Assembly (NCBI GenBank): GCA_903953985.1
Contig: CAJBLW010000298.1
Span: 1-64,000, forward strand
Reading direction: 5' to 3'
DNA from: an uncultured Burkholderiales bacterium
GTDB taxonomy: Bacteria > Pseudomonadota > Gammaproteobacteria > Burkholderiales > Burkholderiaceae_C
DNA length: 64,000 bases
Made by a program: the position numbers and the translations under genes. Of the stretch, positions 1 to 7,919 are shown piece after piece. Position 1 is the stretch's first letter, and the number at the start of each line of letters is the position of its first letter. The notes beneath the pieces are model-generated. The model did not search any database. It saw nothing but the letters and a program-made list of their open reading frames with translations, and was not told where the DNA came from.

Positions 1-304
1 GGATGAGATGTGCATACGAAGGTGATTTATGGATTCAACGATGTTTTTTATCAGTACAGAGAATACATTAATCAACTCTAGGAATATTATCTTTTACGCC
101 ATCTGCCCAGCGGCCATACTGGCCGTGACTTTGCTGTAATGCTGATCCAGTGTTTGTATTTCATTTCCGGCCAGAAGTTCCTGAGTGGCTTCGGTGTGCA
201 ACGTCTGTGCTATGGAAGTGAAGCGTAAAAAAATCCATGCACAAGGCGCACCAACTGTCTCCTAACACTGGGCTGCAGCGGCAAGTTCGCTGATTTCTAA
301 CTGC
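1..304. other. Non-coding stretch upstream of the tRNA gene
   Basis: I see no convincing gene here. The open frames on the minus strand across this stretch run through the tRNA in antisense and have no family character. The first 150 bases are AT-richer than the rest of the window. It probably holds the intergenic space before the tRNA and the end of a gene lying outside the window. Confidence 0.5.
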
Positions 305-310
305 TATAAT
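283..310 (+). promoter_or_regulatory. Promoter of the tRNA-Phe gene
   Basis: A perfect -10 hexamer TATAAT lies at 305-310, only ten bases before the mature tRNA 5' end. The -35 region around 283-288 (aagttc) is a poor match. Position and the perfect -10 make it the likely tRNA promoter. Confidence 0.6.
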
Positions 311-319
311 TTGCGGCTT

Positions 320-395
320 GGCCTGGTAGCTCAGTCGGTAGAGCAGAGGATTGAAAATCCTTGTGTCGGTGGTTCGATTCCGCCCCGGGCCACCA
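320..395 (+). tRNA. tRNA-Phe (anticodon GAA)
   Basis: This 76-nt gene has a complete cloverleaf. The acceptor stem GGCCTGG (320-326) pairs with CCGGGCC (385-391), with one G-U pair. The anticodon stem-loop contains GGATTGAAAATCC, giving anticodon GAA. The T-arm carries GGTTCGATTCC, and CCA is genomically encoded at 393-395. It has its own promoter and terminator and is single, not part of a tRNA array. It is a classic phage target, but I saw no repeat of its 3' end at the far side of the prophage. Confidence 0.97.
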
Positions 396-400
396 CTTTC

Positions 401-430
401 AAAGCCCAACCCCTCTCGGTTGGGCTTTTT
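401..430 (+). terminator. Rho-independent terminator of the tRNA gene
   Basis: An 11-bp perfect stem (401-411 with 418-428, AAAGCCCAACC/GGTTGGGCTTT) and a 6-nt loop are followed by T residues. It begins five bases after the tRNA CCA end. Confidence 0.85.
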
Positions 431-634
431 CACATCTGTGCTTTCCCCACGCTGTGCGGGGATTCCGCCGATTTTGCGTGTGCCACAGGCCATATCGCGC
501 CGGCCAGAAAGCGCCCACCGACCCGCCAAGTTTGACTCTTTTCTGGTCTCTGTTCTCAAAAAATCGGCCAGAACTTCGCCAGCCGAGCACACGCAGAAAC
601 CCTTTCGTGACAAGTGGTTGCCATTGATGCGCCG

Positions 635-682
635 CATCGGGTTCGACGCATGGACCACTTACTGCAATAGTCGAACCCGATG
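635..682. repeat. 13-bp perfect inverted repeat at the left prophage edge
   Basis: CATCGGGTTCGAC (635-647) is repeated in perfect inverted form at 670-682 around a 22-nt spacer, giving a 48-bp dyad. It lies between the tRNA terminator and the end of the minus-strand DUF2188 gene. It could be a bidirectional terminator stem, though no T-run flanks it, or part of an attachment site, since large serine integrases use dyad sites of about this size. The rest of 431-701 shows no gene. Confidence 0.55.
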
Positions 683-701
683 ATTTCAGGGCCAGCGATC
701 A

Positions 702-926
702 TCAGCCCTTGGGCGGGTACGGATCATTGCCGTAGCTGTTGCGCTCGCGGATGCGACCGTTCTCGCCATGAATCAAGACCTCGCTACGCTGGTTGATGGC
801 GATGTCACGAGCGGCCCGTTCGGCCTCGGACTGCGTGCGGTGATGCGAGGTGTCTCGCTGGTTGCCTGCGCCGCGCACAGCCCAGCCGTCGTCGCGCTTC
901 ACTACGTGTTGGTTTTTACCGGCCAT
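702..926 (-). CDS. DUF2188 domain protein
   Basis: This 74-residue protein fits the DUF2188 family closely. It has the conserved N-terminal HVV...DGWAV strand, a central helix with repeated Ala and Arg, and the diagnostic C-terminal pattern GRIRERNSYGNDPYPPKG, which ends the protein as usual for the family. Function is unknown; such proteins are common in mobile elements and proteobacterial genomes. The start is well supported by an AAAGGA ribosome site just upstream. It is the last gene of the minus-strand group and lies nearest the left end of the prophage, separated by 56 bp from the gene upstream of it. Confidence 0.75.
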   Translation of the reverse strand: MAGKNQHVVKRDDGWAVRGAGNQRDTSHHRTQSEAERAARDIAINQRSEVLIHGENGRIRERNSYGNDPYPPKG

Positions 927-982
927 TTCAAAATCCTTTCAAGGTTGGGTGGATGCTGGAAGTCGGGGTATTGGCTGTCGAG

Positions 983-1957
983 TCACCCCCTTTCCAGAAT
1001 CACGAAATCAGGCTTGAGCCAGTAGTGCCCTTTGTCGTCCTTGTCGACGAATGTGGCGTAGACCTGCTTGTGGCGTTTGAAAATTTCTGCCGTCCGGAAG
1101 CTGGCACCAGGTTCAAGGCCCAGCCCCACGGCAATGTGCCGTTTGTGCACTTCGTCGCCATCGGCGTCTTCCAGTATCTTCAGGAAGAGATACACCTGCG
1201 GTGAGAGATTGATCGGCTTACCATCGATCAGTGCCACGCGCTGGGTGTGCATCAGTCGCAGGGACGTCTCCGTCGATTCCTGCACCGGTGCTGGGCGGGT
1301 CAGATATGCTTCAAGGTTCTCGATCACCAGGCCGGATTTGCGGATGTGGGCAATGGCCCGCAGCGGCACCAACAGGCGATCGCCCAAGGCGGTACCGAGC
1401 AAGGACGCAGGCTCTCCCGCCGTGATGATCACCTCAGCGCCGGGCGCCACCAATTGCGCCAGCTTGGCGGCCACTGGATCGGACATCGCACTCAGGCGAC
1501 GTCCAAAGAAAACCGTGTGCCGCCGGCGCCGATGTTCGAACTCACCCAGCCGCCACAAGACGTTGTCGACGATCGGCTCGACGGCATAGCGCGGTGCCAG
1601 CCCCAATCCGGCTGACAACCACTTGGCCAACTTCTGCGGTTGCACCTGCCAATAATGCGCCTGTTGATTCGCCAGACCGACCCAGCCGCATTCCGGGCAA
1701 TAGCCGCGATAGGGTTGCGAATCTGGCGCGGCGTGTGGCTGTGGCCGCATGGCCTCGGTGCCGCACTCCGGGCAGAGGATGTCCAGTGCCCGCTCGCGGC
1801 TGACGGCGATGGCATCCAGGCCCAGCAGATGGCCATAGAACCCGGGCCGGCTCGAAAGCCAGACCGCGTCGGGGGAGATCAGCATGTCTTCACGCTCGAG
1901 CAGGCGGCAGATCTCGGCTAGCCCCTGGTCGTTCATGACCGCGACCGCCTCATTCAT
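983..1957 (-). CDS. Unrecognised protein with zinc ribbon and winged-helix-like C-terminus
   Basis: This 324-residue protein belongs to no family I recognise. It has a CxxC...CxxC zinc-ribbon-like motif (Cys62, 65, 87, 90). The C-terminal region, from about residue 235, resembles a winged-helix DNA-binding fold of the OmpR type (pattern LIDGKPINLSPQVYLFLKIL), so a DNA-binding role is plausible but inferred. The start is placed at the ATG at 1957, which overlaps the end of the upstream gene by 8 bp. An earlier start at 2113 would read far into that gene in another frame and is unlikely. The two genes look translationally coupled and are divergent from the XRE/ImmA pair. Confidence 0.7.
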   Translation of the reverse strand: MNEAVAVMNDQGLAEICRLLEREDMLISPDAVWLSSRPGFYGHLLGLDAIAVSRERALDILCPECGTEAMRPQPHAAPDSQPYRGYCPECGWVGLANQQAHYWQVQPQKLAKWLSAGLGLAPRYAVEPIVDNVLWRLGEFEHRRRRHTVFFGRRLSAMSDPVAAKLAQLVAPGAEVIITAGEPASLLGTALGDRLLVPLRAIAHIRKSGLVIENLEAYLTRPAPVQESTETSLRLMHTQRVALIDGKPINLSPQVYLFLKILEDADGDEVHKRHIAVGLGLEPGASFRTAEIFKRHKQVYATFVDKDDKGHYWLKPDFVILERG

Positions 1958-3185
1958 GCATGACTCCTTCGGCCTCCTCCGCCAGCTTGGCCGTCGCGGG
2001 TGACTGCATGACACCCGGTGCGCGCAGCAGCGATTCCACCAGGCGGGCATCAGCCTCTTCCATGTCGCGCAGATTGCTGATCCCACTTTGCTTGAGATCG
2101 ATGTGCAGCACACGGCTGGCTTTGCCGGGCTGCAACGGCTCGAAGTAAAGCGAGACCACGGCGTCGATGATGTTGAAGCCTTGTCCCATCAGGATGGGAC
2201 TGATTTGCTGAGCAGAGAGACAGGCCAGCACATCGGGCGCATCTTTCTCCCCCGGCGGCTTGATCTGGTAGTCGCAGATCGGGGGATGGATGGCCCGCAC
2301 TTTCGCCTGTGACAAACGGATGCGCTCAACCCGGTGTGCCGCCAGGTCACATTCGCTGTCATCGAAAAGCTCGAAGCCATCCCGCAGACGGTTCAGTAAA
2401 AACATCGGCTTCTCGATGTCCTGGGGCTGCAGCACCTGCTTGAATACATGCTTGCCGAGGTGCTCCAGCAAGGTCTGCTGTGTCTTTGCACCACCGGGCG
2501 CCAGCACATCAATCACCCCGCTGGCCGGGTAGATGACGACATCCATGGCCATGGGTGGTCTGACGTCACGCCAGTGCGCCCGGTTGTCGTCGCCAAATTC
2601 CAGCTGACGCTGGGCGTTGTCCTCAATGAGGATGCCCAGTTGCACGCCACCATCCAGATGCCGGTCCAAGGTGTCGATCTGACAGGCGCGCGGCGTCCCC
2701 TTGCGCGGCGTGAATGCGGTGGCCAGTGCCACCTCGAGGGCGCGAATGTCTTCCTGGCCACGGAACAGCGCATCGACGGGCGGCACCTGCAAGCGTTTCC
2801 ACCCACGCTTGCCAATGCGCAGGCTCACCGCGTAGATGGCCTCGGCCGTGGCGAACAGGTCAGGCCAGTTGGCCATGACCCACAAGGCGCGCTCGGCATC
2901 GCTGGAGAATTTCGTGAAATCCTCATGGATCGCGGAGTCCGGTGGGGCGGTGTTGCGCAGGGCATCGACACCACGCCCGTTGGCCAAGTCGTGCACGCGC
3001 CGCAATTCGGCATAGACGGCTTCACCCTGTGCCGCAGGCAAGGCATCGATGATGTCGATGACGCTGCTGATCAGATTGTCACCGGCAAGCTGGTCAGGCA
3101 GTTCCAGCTTGCGAGACTGAAAGTAAAACTCCCAAGTCCGTGCAGGGATTTGGCGGATGAGTTGACGGTAGTTGAAGGCGGCCAT
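1950..3185 (-). CDS. Unrecognised 411-residue protein
   Basis: A clear coding frame of 411 residues, with no signal peptide, membrane segment or motif I recognise. It is a soluble, mixed alpha/beta sequence. It is first in the minus-strand operon and overlaps the zinc-ribbon gene by 8 bp, so the two products probably act together. The start ATG at 3185 has a purine-rich site (AAGGA) upstream. The divergent neighbours, an XRE regulator and an ImmA/IrrE protease, suggest that this operon is the target of phage or island regulation, but its function cannot be read from sequence. Confidence 0.7.
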   Translation of the reverse strand: MAAFNYRQLIRQIPARTWEFYFQSRKLELPDQLAGDNLISSVIDIIDALPAAQGEAVYAELRRVHDLANGRGVDALRNTAPPDSAIHEDFTKFSSDAERALWVMANWPDLFATAEAIYAVSLRIGKRGWKRLQVPPVDALFRGQEDIRALEVALATAFTPRKGTPRACQIDTLDRHLDGGVQLGILIEDNAQRQLEFGDDNRAHWRDVRPPMAMDVVIYPASGVIDVLAPGGAKTQQTLLEHLGKHVFKQVLQPQDIEKPMFLLNRLRDGFELFDDSECDLAAHRVERIRLSQAKVRAIHPPICDYQIKPPGEKDAPDVLACLSAQQISPILMGQGFNIIDAVVSLYFEPLQPGKASRVLHIDLKQSGISNLRDMEEADARLVESLLRAPGVMQSPATAKLAEEAEGVMHE

Positions 3186-3452
3186 CTTGTTTTTCCTTTT
3201 TGCTGGGCCGCCGTGCCGATGACTTCTTGTGTGCGCGAGAGGCCTGGGTTGGTTACACTGTTCTCAACACCGTATCGCACAACAAAGCAAAATGTATTTG
3301 TTCGCTATATCGGGTGTTTGATGGAATTTAATGGTGGATGATTGTGTTGTCAAGTCGGTGCGGATTCGTTCGAAATAACGTAATATCTCGGTCTGTGCAA
3401 AACGCTACCCGTCCCCCTGTTCGCGTGGGGCTGAGAGAACACAGGAGAAACC
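3186..3452. promoter_or_regulatory. Divergent regulatory region between the unknown operon and XRE/ImmA
   Basis: This 267-bp AT-rich spacer separates divergent genes and must hold both promoters. It contains TTCGTTCGAA-type dyad sequence near 3366 and several TA-rich blocks (3286-3330). No -35/-10 pair stands out enough to assign. It is the natural place for operators of the XRE repressor encoded at 3453. Confidence 0.45.
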
Positions 3453-3779
3453 GTGGCAACCCCACTGGGTGACAAAATTCGCAGGCTGCGCCGTGAGCAG
3501 AAGTTGAGTCTCGACGCACTGGCCGCCGCCGCCGGCATGAGCAAGAGCTATCTGTGGGAGTTGGAGAACAACGACGATGCCAACCCCACCATGGAAAAAC
3601 TGGCCAGCATCGCCGCCGTCTTGAACGTCACGCCTGAGTTTCTGGCGCACAACGAACAGGCCGATCAGCCCGAGGACGCCTTTGACAAGGCGTTCTTTCG
3701 GAACTACAAGACGCTCAAGCCCGAGACCAAGCATCAGCTCCTTGAGATCCTGAAGACCCTCAAGAAAACCCAAGGATGA
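3453..3779 (+). CDS. XRE-family transcriptional regulator
   Basis: This 108-residue protein has an N-terminal helix-turn-helix of the Cro/CI (XRE) type at about residues 4-62 (KIRRLRREQKLSLDALAAAA, then GMSKSYLWELENN). It starts with GTG at 3453 behind AGGAGA. Its stop overlaps the next start in an ATGA motif, so it is co-translated with an ImmA/IrrE protease. In this arrangement the XRE protein is normally the repressor and the protease its inactivator, as in ICEBs1 ImmR/ImmA. It probably controls the divergent minus-strand operon and the prophage or cargo genes. Confidence 0.88.
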   Translation: MATPLGDKIRRLRREQKLSLDALAAAAGMSKSYLWELENNDDANPTMEKLASIAAVLNVTPEFLAHNEQADQPEDAFDKAFFRNYKTLKPETKHQLLEILKTLKKTQG

Positions 3780-4729
3780 GTGCCCCGCCCAACAAGCCGG
3801 CACCTTGGGCCAACCGGCTGAACAAGCTCTTAGATCAGTTTCACGCCGTCCATGGTGGCGACCGATTCCCGGTCGATGTGGAAGCGCTGATTCGGGAAGT
3901 GCCGGGCACTTTCCAGACCGGCGAGCCGATCACCATTCAGGGCGAGGCGATGGACCCGGAGTTCGAGGGGGCGCTGTTCAACCTGAATACCGATACGCCG
4001 GGCAAGGGCAACTGGGCCATCATCTACAACCAGGCGATCAGCTCACCGGGGCGAATCCGCTTCACGCTGGCACACGAGCTGGGGCATTACCTGGTGCATC
4101 GCCATCTGCAGACGTCTTTCAACTGCAGCGAGGTGGACACCACTCAGTGGGACAGCGACGAGCGGAAGATTGAGTCCGAAGCGAACACCTTTGCGTCGTA
4201 CCTGCTGATGCCTGCCGACGATTATCGTCGGCAAATTCAAGGTGTGACCATCGATCTGGATGTGCTCGGCGCGTGTGCAGATCGGTATGGTGTGTCCATG
4301 ACGTCGGCAATTCTCAAGTGGCTGGAGCTCACGCCCCAGCGTGCGGTGCTGGTCATGTCCCAGAATGGGGGCGTTCAGTGGGCTTGCGGCAGTGAGTCAG
4401 GCAAGTGGCTCTCCATGCATCTGAACAAACGGCTGGCCAACGGTCAGCGACGGCCACTGCCTGCCAGGAGTGCCACACGTTTGGGCACGGACACCAACGT
4501 CGATCGGCTGGGCACGTCGATCGATGCGAGCATCTGGTTTCCGCAGGAGCCCGAGGGCATGGTGGCGCGGGAGATGCGCATCGCGTCTGATTTCTACCGT
4601 CAAACGATGACGCTGCTGGTCCTACCGCCCGAGGTCAAGCCCTGGGAGCGCGACAAGATGGATGACGACGATGGCCTTGAAAACACCTTCGATCGTTTCG
4701 TGCGTAACGGTCAGCCGCCAGTGCGCTGA
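3776..4729 (+). CDS. ImmA/IrrE-family metallo-endopeptidase
   Basis: This 317-residue protein carries the zinc-protease signature HELGH at residues 100-104, inside the typical ImmA/IrrE context (RFTLAHELGHYLVH). A conserved downstream segment rich in Glu and Ala (ESEANTFASYLLMP) supplies the third ligand region. Members cleave partner XRE repressors in response to DNA damage or other cues; the partner here would be the product of the overlapping upstream gene. The C-terminal 150 residues extend beyond the minimal peptidase and may be a sensory domain, as in IrrE. Confidence 0.87.
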   Translation: MSAPPNKPAPWANRLNKLLDQFHAVHGGDRFPVDVEALIREVPGTFQTGEPITIQGEAMDPEFEGALFNLNTDTPGKGNWAIIYNQAISSPGRIRFTLAHELGHYLVHRHLQTSFNCSEVDTTQWDSDERKIESEANTFASYLLMPADDYRRQIQGVTIDLDVLGACADRYGVSMTSAILKWLELTPQRAVLVMSQNGGVQWACGSESGKWLSMHLNKRLANGQRRPLPARSATRLGTDTNVDRLGTSIDASIWFPQEPEGMVAREMRIASDFYRQTMTLLVLPPEVKPWERDKMDDDDGLENTFDRFVRNGQPPVR

Positions 4730-4769
4730 CGGCACGGCAATTCCGACGGTGTTTTTTGGAGACCTGTGT

Positions 4770-5096
4770 ATGCAATTACCCGCTGATATTCACACGTGGC
4801 TGAAGGTTTTAGGCGCACTCACTACTGGCATTGGTTCCATCTTGTTGGCATGGCGGGTAAAGGCAATCCTCAAGTGGGTTGTTTACTGCCTGGTGGCCCA
4901 CGAACAGTCTATCGATCAGTTGGCCAGGATCGCTGCCAATCAACGGCAAAGCGACCCTATCGTTGGCGGCGTAACCAAACATCTGCTCGACATCGAAAGT
5001 AAACTTGGCTTCGTCCTTTTGATCTTGGGTTTTGCGCTTTTGGGCGTTGGCATGCTGACCACTGCGGCGAGCTATTTCGTGGCTACCGGCCTCTGA
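4770..5096 (+). CDS. Small membrane protein, unknown function
   Basis: A 108-residue protein with two predicted membrane segments, around residues 9-33 and near the C-terminus (FVLLILGFALLGVGMLTTAA). The ATG at 4770 is chosen because GGAG lies at a good distance; an earlier in-frame start at 4662 would overlap the protease gene. The region between the helices is polar and could form a short cytoplasmic loop. I do not recognise the family. It lies just downstream of the ImmA gene and may be part of the same transcript. Confidence 0.55.
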   Translation: MQLPADIHTWLKVLGALTTGIGSILLAWRVKAILKWVVYCLVAHEQSIDQLARIAANQRQSDPIVGGVTKHLLDIESKLGFVLLILGFALLGVGMLTTAASYFVATGL

Positions 5097-5359
5097 TTGG
5101 CGATTACCCGCATTCGTCCGCAATTCCCTGCTCGGAATTCCTGTGGCTTGCCGGTGAAATGGTGGCAGTTTTTCATCATGAAAGCCTGCCATGACACCTC
5201 TCGAACACCCTTCCAAATCCGCCCACCGCGATACTCCTGAGCTTGGGCGCTCGCCTTGCCAGGAAATCGCTCAGTTGCTCGCTGCCGGCATTCTCCGGGC
5301 ACGCACAGGCTCTGCTATGGCGAGCCCGTGTCAGCACGAAGCCACGGCTGGCGAGATAT

Positions 5360-5395
5360 CGCTTGGCTTCACTGGCCACCAGCGCGTTCATACGA
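5360..5395 (+). repeat. Dispersed leader element, copy A
   Basis: One of six copies of the pattern CTTGGCTTY-N9-CAGCGC-[GC]T-[TCG]-[AC]AT in the prophage. Here CTTGGCTTC is at 5362-5370 and CAGCGC at 5380-5385. It lies 30-60 bp before the DUF2924 start at 5424. The 5097-5359 stretch before it has no gene I can support, only a small hairpin near 5163-5190. Confidence 0.75.
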
Positions 5396-5423
5396 ACCCG
5401 TCTCAACAAGAAGGAGTTTTCGT

Positions 5424-5894
5424 ATGACGACACACGCAAGCAAAGAAACGGTCGCCGCGCGTCTCGCGCAATTGCCCTACCTGCCGATGGAAAACATCTG
5501 GGCGCTCTGGGATCAGTATTTTGATCGTCGCCCTGGCCACCATCACCGCACCTGGCTTGAAAGTCGGCTGGCTTACAAGATTCAGGAAGAGGCGTTTGGT
5601 GCCATGTCCTCATCGCTCAAGCGCCGCCTGGAAAAAATCGGTGAGACCGGCGAGGTGCCCAACCAGAAGCGCAGAGCAGAAAACCAGCTGGCGCCGGGTG
5701 CCACCCTGGTCCGCGAATACAACGGCATTGCCCATCAGGTCAAAGTCCTGGACGATGGGCGTTTCGAATACCAGGCCCGTGCCTACAAAAGCTTGTCTGG
5801 GGCGGCCAAGGCCATTACCGGCACCGCCTGGTCGGGACCGGCATTCTTCGGACTGCGCCAACCCGCGCCCAAGCGTCAGGGGGCATTGGCATGA
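5424..5894 (+). CDS. DUF2924 family protein
   Basis: This 156-residue protein matches DUF2924, a small family almost always encoded just before a large serine recombinase, as here. Recognisable parts are the N-terminal helix ending in MENIWALWDQYF, the central basic segment (SRLAYKIQEEAFG) and the C-terminal strand pattern APGATLVREYNGIAHQVKV, which precedes a YKSLSGAAKAITG motif. The start at 5424 follows AAGGAG. Its stop overlaps the recombinase start (ATGA). A role as accessory factor to the recombinase is inferred from this fixed linkage; no biochemical function is known to me. Confidence 0.88.
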   Translation: MTTHASKETVAARLAQLPYLPMENIWALWDQYFDRRPGHHHRTWLESRLAYKIQEEAFGAMSSSLKRRLEKIGETGEVPNQKRRAENQLAPGATLVREYNGIAHQVKVLDDGRFEYQARAYKSLSGAAKAITGTAWSGPAFFGLRQPAPKRQGALA

Positions 5895-7339
5895 GAAGAC
5901 CTGTCCATCACTCCAATACGCAAACGCCTGCCACTACACCCAAGCGGCGCTGTGCGGTCTACACCCGAAAGTCCACCGATGAAGGCTTGGACATGGAATA
6001 CAACAGCCTGGAGGCGCAGCGTGATGCGGGGCTTGCCTACATTGCCAGCCAGCGCCATGAAGGTTGGATCGCTGTGGCCGATGGTTATGACGACGGTGGC
6101 TTCTCGGGTGGCAACATGGAGCGGCCCGCGCTGCGCCGATTGATGGCTGACATCGAGGACGGAAAGATCGACATCGTCGTGGTCTACAAAATCGACCGCC
6201 TCACGCGCAGCCTGCCGGATTTCGCGCGACTGGTGGAAGTCTTTGATCGGCACGGAGTCTCGTTCGTGTCTGTGACCCAGCAGTTCAACACCACGACGTC
6301 GATGGGACGCCTGACGCTCAACATCCTGCTGTCTTTTGCCCAGTTCGAACGTGAGGTCACCGGCGAGCGCATCCGCGACAAGATTGCCGCCAGCAAGGCC
6401 AAGGGGATGTGGATGGGCGGCGTGCCTCCCTTGGGCTATGACGTCAAGGATCGCAAGCTGGTCGTCAACGAAAGGGAGGCGGCTCTGGTGCGCGAGATCT
6501 TCATGCGTTACGCGGAGCATGGATCAGCCGCGCGTCTGGTGCGCGAACTCCAGGTTGAAGGCCACACCACCAAGTCCTGGGAGACCCAGACCGGTAAGTT
6601 CCACCACGGTCGGATCATTGATCAGCAGTACCTGTTCAAGCTGATGCGCAATCGTCTGTACCTGGGTGAGATCACGCACAAGGGCGAGGTTTTCAAAGGC
6701 CAACACCAGCCCATCATCTCGACGGCGCAATGGGAGGCGGTCGACGCCATCGTTGCGCAACGCAAGCGCAGCACGACCCGTGACCGCTACAACGAGACCC
6801 CGGCGCTGCTGGCGGGATTCCTCTATGCCCCCGACGGCCAGCGCATGCTGCCTACATACACGCAGAAGAAAAACGGCAAGCGGTACCACTACTACGTTCC
6901 CTACCTGGAAAAGCGCCAGACCGCTGGTGCATCACGCATCCCTGGGCAGCGCAGCATGGGGCCCATGCCGGCCGCTGAAATCGAATCAGCTGTGCTGATG
7001 CAGGTCCTGCGCGTGTTGCAGGAGCCCGAGATGATCATCGGCGTGTGGCGCGAAGTGCTGGCAATGCAGGAGCAACCCGGACTCGATGAAGCCATGATCG
7101 TGGTGGCCATGCGCCGTATCGGTGACATCTGGGCGCAGATGTTCCCGGTGGAGCAGCACCGCATCATGCGGCTGCTGATCGAGCGTGTGCAACTGCACCC
7201 GAATGGCCTCGACATTGTCTGGCGTGAAGACGGATGGCACCGATTCCGGCGTGAACTGGCCCAGCACCCCTTTGTGGTGGAGCAGAAAGATGCGCCCGCC
7301 ATGGGGCGCCTCGGCCATGATGAAGAGGTGATGGCATGA
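5891..7339 (+). CDS. Large serine recombinase
   Basis: This 482-residue protein has an N-terminal resolvase/invertase catalytic domain (about residues 20-165) with the nucleophile Ser28 in YTRKSTDEG. The arginine-containing segments VYKIDRLTRSL and FAQFEREVTGERIRDK are also present. A recombinase domain with the usual GGVPPLGYDV opening follows, then a coiled C-terminal region. It catalyses site-specific strand exchange for integration, excision or cassette movement. It overlaps the DUF2924 gene upstream and the small gene downstream by 4 bp each, forming a three-gene cassette. A second serine recombinase at 49137 makes it unclear which one is the phage integrase. Confidence 0.93.
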   Translation: MRRPVHHSNTQTPATTPKRRCAVYTRKSTDEGLDMEYNSLEAQRDAGLAYIASQRHEGWIAVADGYDDGGFSGGNMERPALRRLMADIEDGKIDIVVVYKIDRLTRSLPDFARLVEVFDRHGVSFVSVTQQFNTTTSMGRLTLNILLSFAQFEREVTGERIRDKIAASKAKGMWMGGVPPLGYDVKDRKLVVNEREAALVREIFMRYAEHGSAARLVRELQVEGHTTKSWETQTGKFHHGRIIDQQYLFKLMRNRLYLGEITHKGEVFKGQHQPIISTAQWEAVDAIVAQRKRSTTRDRYNETPALLAGFLYAPDGQRMLPTYTQKKNGKRYHYYVPYLEKRQTAGASRIPGQRSMGPMPAAEIESAVLMQVLRVLQEPEMIIGVWREVLAMQEQPGLDEAMIVVAMRRIGDIWAQMFPVEQHRIMRLLIERVQLHPNGLDIVWREDGWHRFRRELAQHPFVVEQKDAPAMGRLGHDEEVMA

Positions 7340-7797
7340 GCCAATCCACCCCGCAACGTTGCAAGATTGAGATATCCGTATCGGGTCCGTCGCGTGAATA
7401 CCAGAGCCAGGGCTCGGCGGTGACCTTCGTCCCCCTGACCATCAAGCGTCGTCACACCCGCAAACTGCTGATTGCGCCGCCTGGCCAGGAAGATGCCAAG
7501 GTCCGCTCATCATTTGACCTGCCCATGATCCGAACGATCGGCAAGGCTTTTTACTGGCAAAAGCTGCTCGACAGTGGCGAGGTCGCCAACGCGACCGAAC
7601 TGGCGCGACAGTTGAAACTCGAGCCAGGGTGGGTCGCAGAGGTAATGCGGCTTACACGCCTGGCACCCGACATCGTGCAGGCTGTTTTGGATGGTCGCCA
7701 GCCGCGCCACCTCAATCTTCACGCAGTCCGGGGCCGCCAGGCGGACGTGCCTGTGGACTGGGATGAGCAGCGACGGTTGCTGGGCTTTTGTCTATGA
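7336..7797 (+). CDS. Recombinase-associated HTH-like protein
   Basis: This 153-residue protein is the third gene of the DUF2924-recombinase cassette and overlaps the recombinase by ATGA. The N-terminal half is basic. The C-terminal half contains a helix-turn-helix-like segment (residues about 88-125, ATELARQLKLEPGWVAEVMR) reminiscent of ParB-type HTH regions. Proteins like this are regularly found behind recombinases of this kind, so a DNA-binding accessory role is reasonable; it remains an inference. Confidence 0.7.
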   Translation: MSQSTPQRCKIEISVSGPSREYQSQGSAVTFVPLTIKRRHTRKLLIAPPGQEDAKVRSSFDLPMIRTIGKAFYWQKLLDSGEVANATELARQLKLEPGWVAEVMRLTRLAPDIVQAVLDGRQPRHLNLHAVRGRQADVPVDWDEQRRLLGFCL

Positions 7798-7820
7798 AAC
7801 TAGCCTCGCAACGCAAATTT

Positions 7821-7862
7821 CAACAATATTTTGTTGACTGTTGTATTTTATGGATTTATTTG
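7821..7862 (+). promoter_or_regulatory. AT-rich promoter/operator region before the RloA/RloB pair
   Basis: A dyad CAACA-N6-TGTTG at 7821-7836 overlaps a -35-like TTGACT (7834-7839). A weak -10-like TATTTG follows after 17 bp. The 122-bp spacer is much more AT-rich than its surroundings, which suits a promoter for the horizontally acquired defence genes starting at 7920. Confidence 0.4.
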
Positions 7863-7919
7863 ACCAGTCTAAAGGCGTAACATACAAAAACTTGTTGAAA
7901 TCGCCCAAAGAGTCACGTC

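Noticed and set aside
185..222. A possible seventh, degenerate copy of the leader element
   Set aside because: TGGCTTC and a distant ATGGA match, but the CAGCGC block is not kept and no gene follows directly except the tRNA.
320..395. tRNA-Phe as the attachment site of the prophage
   Set aside because: I looked for a second copy of its 3' end near 52,800-52,920 and found none, and the prophage has no tyrosine integrase of the kind that uses tRNA genes.
161..658. A 165-codon minus-strand open frame at the left end
   Set aside because: It runs antisense through the tRNA-Phe gene and its terminator. The encoded protein shows no family and reflects only the tRNA complement.
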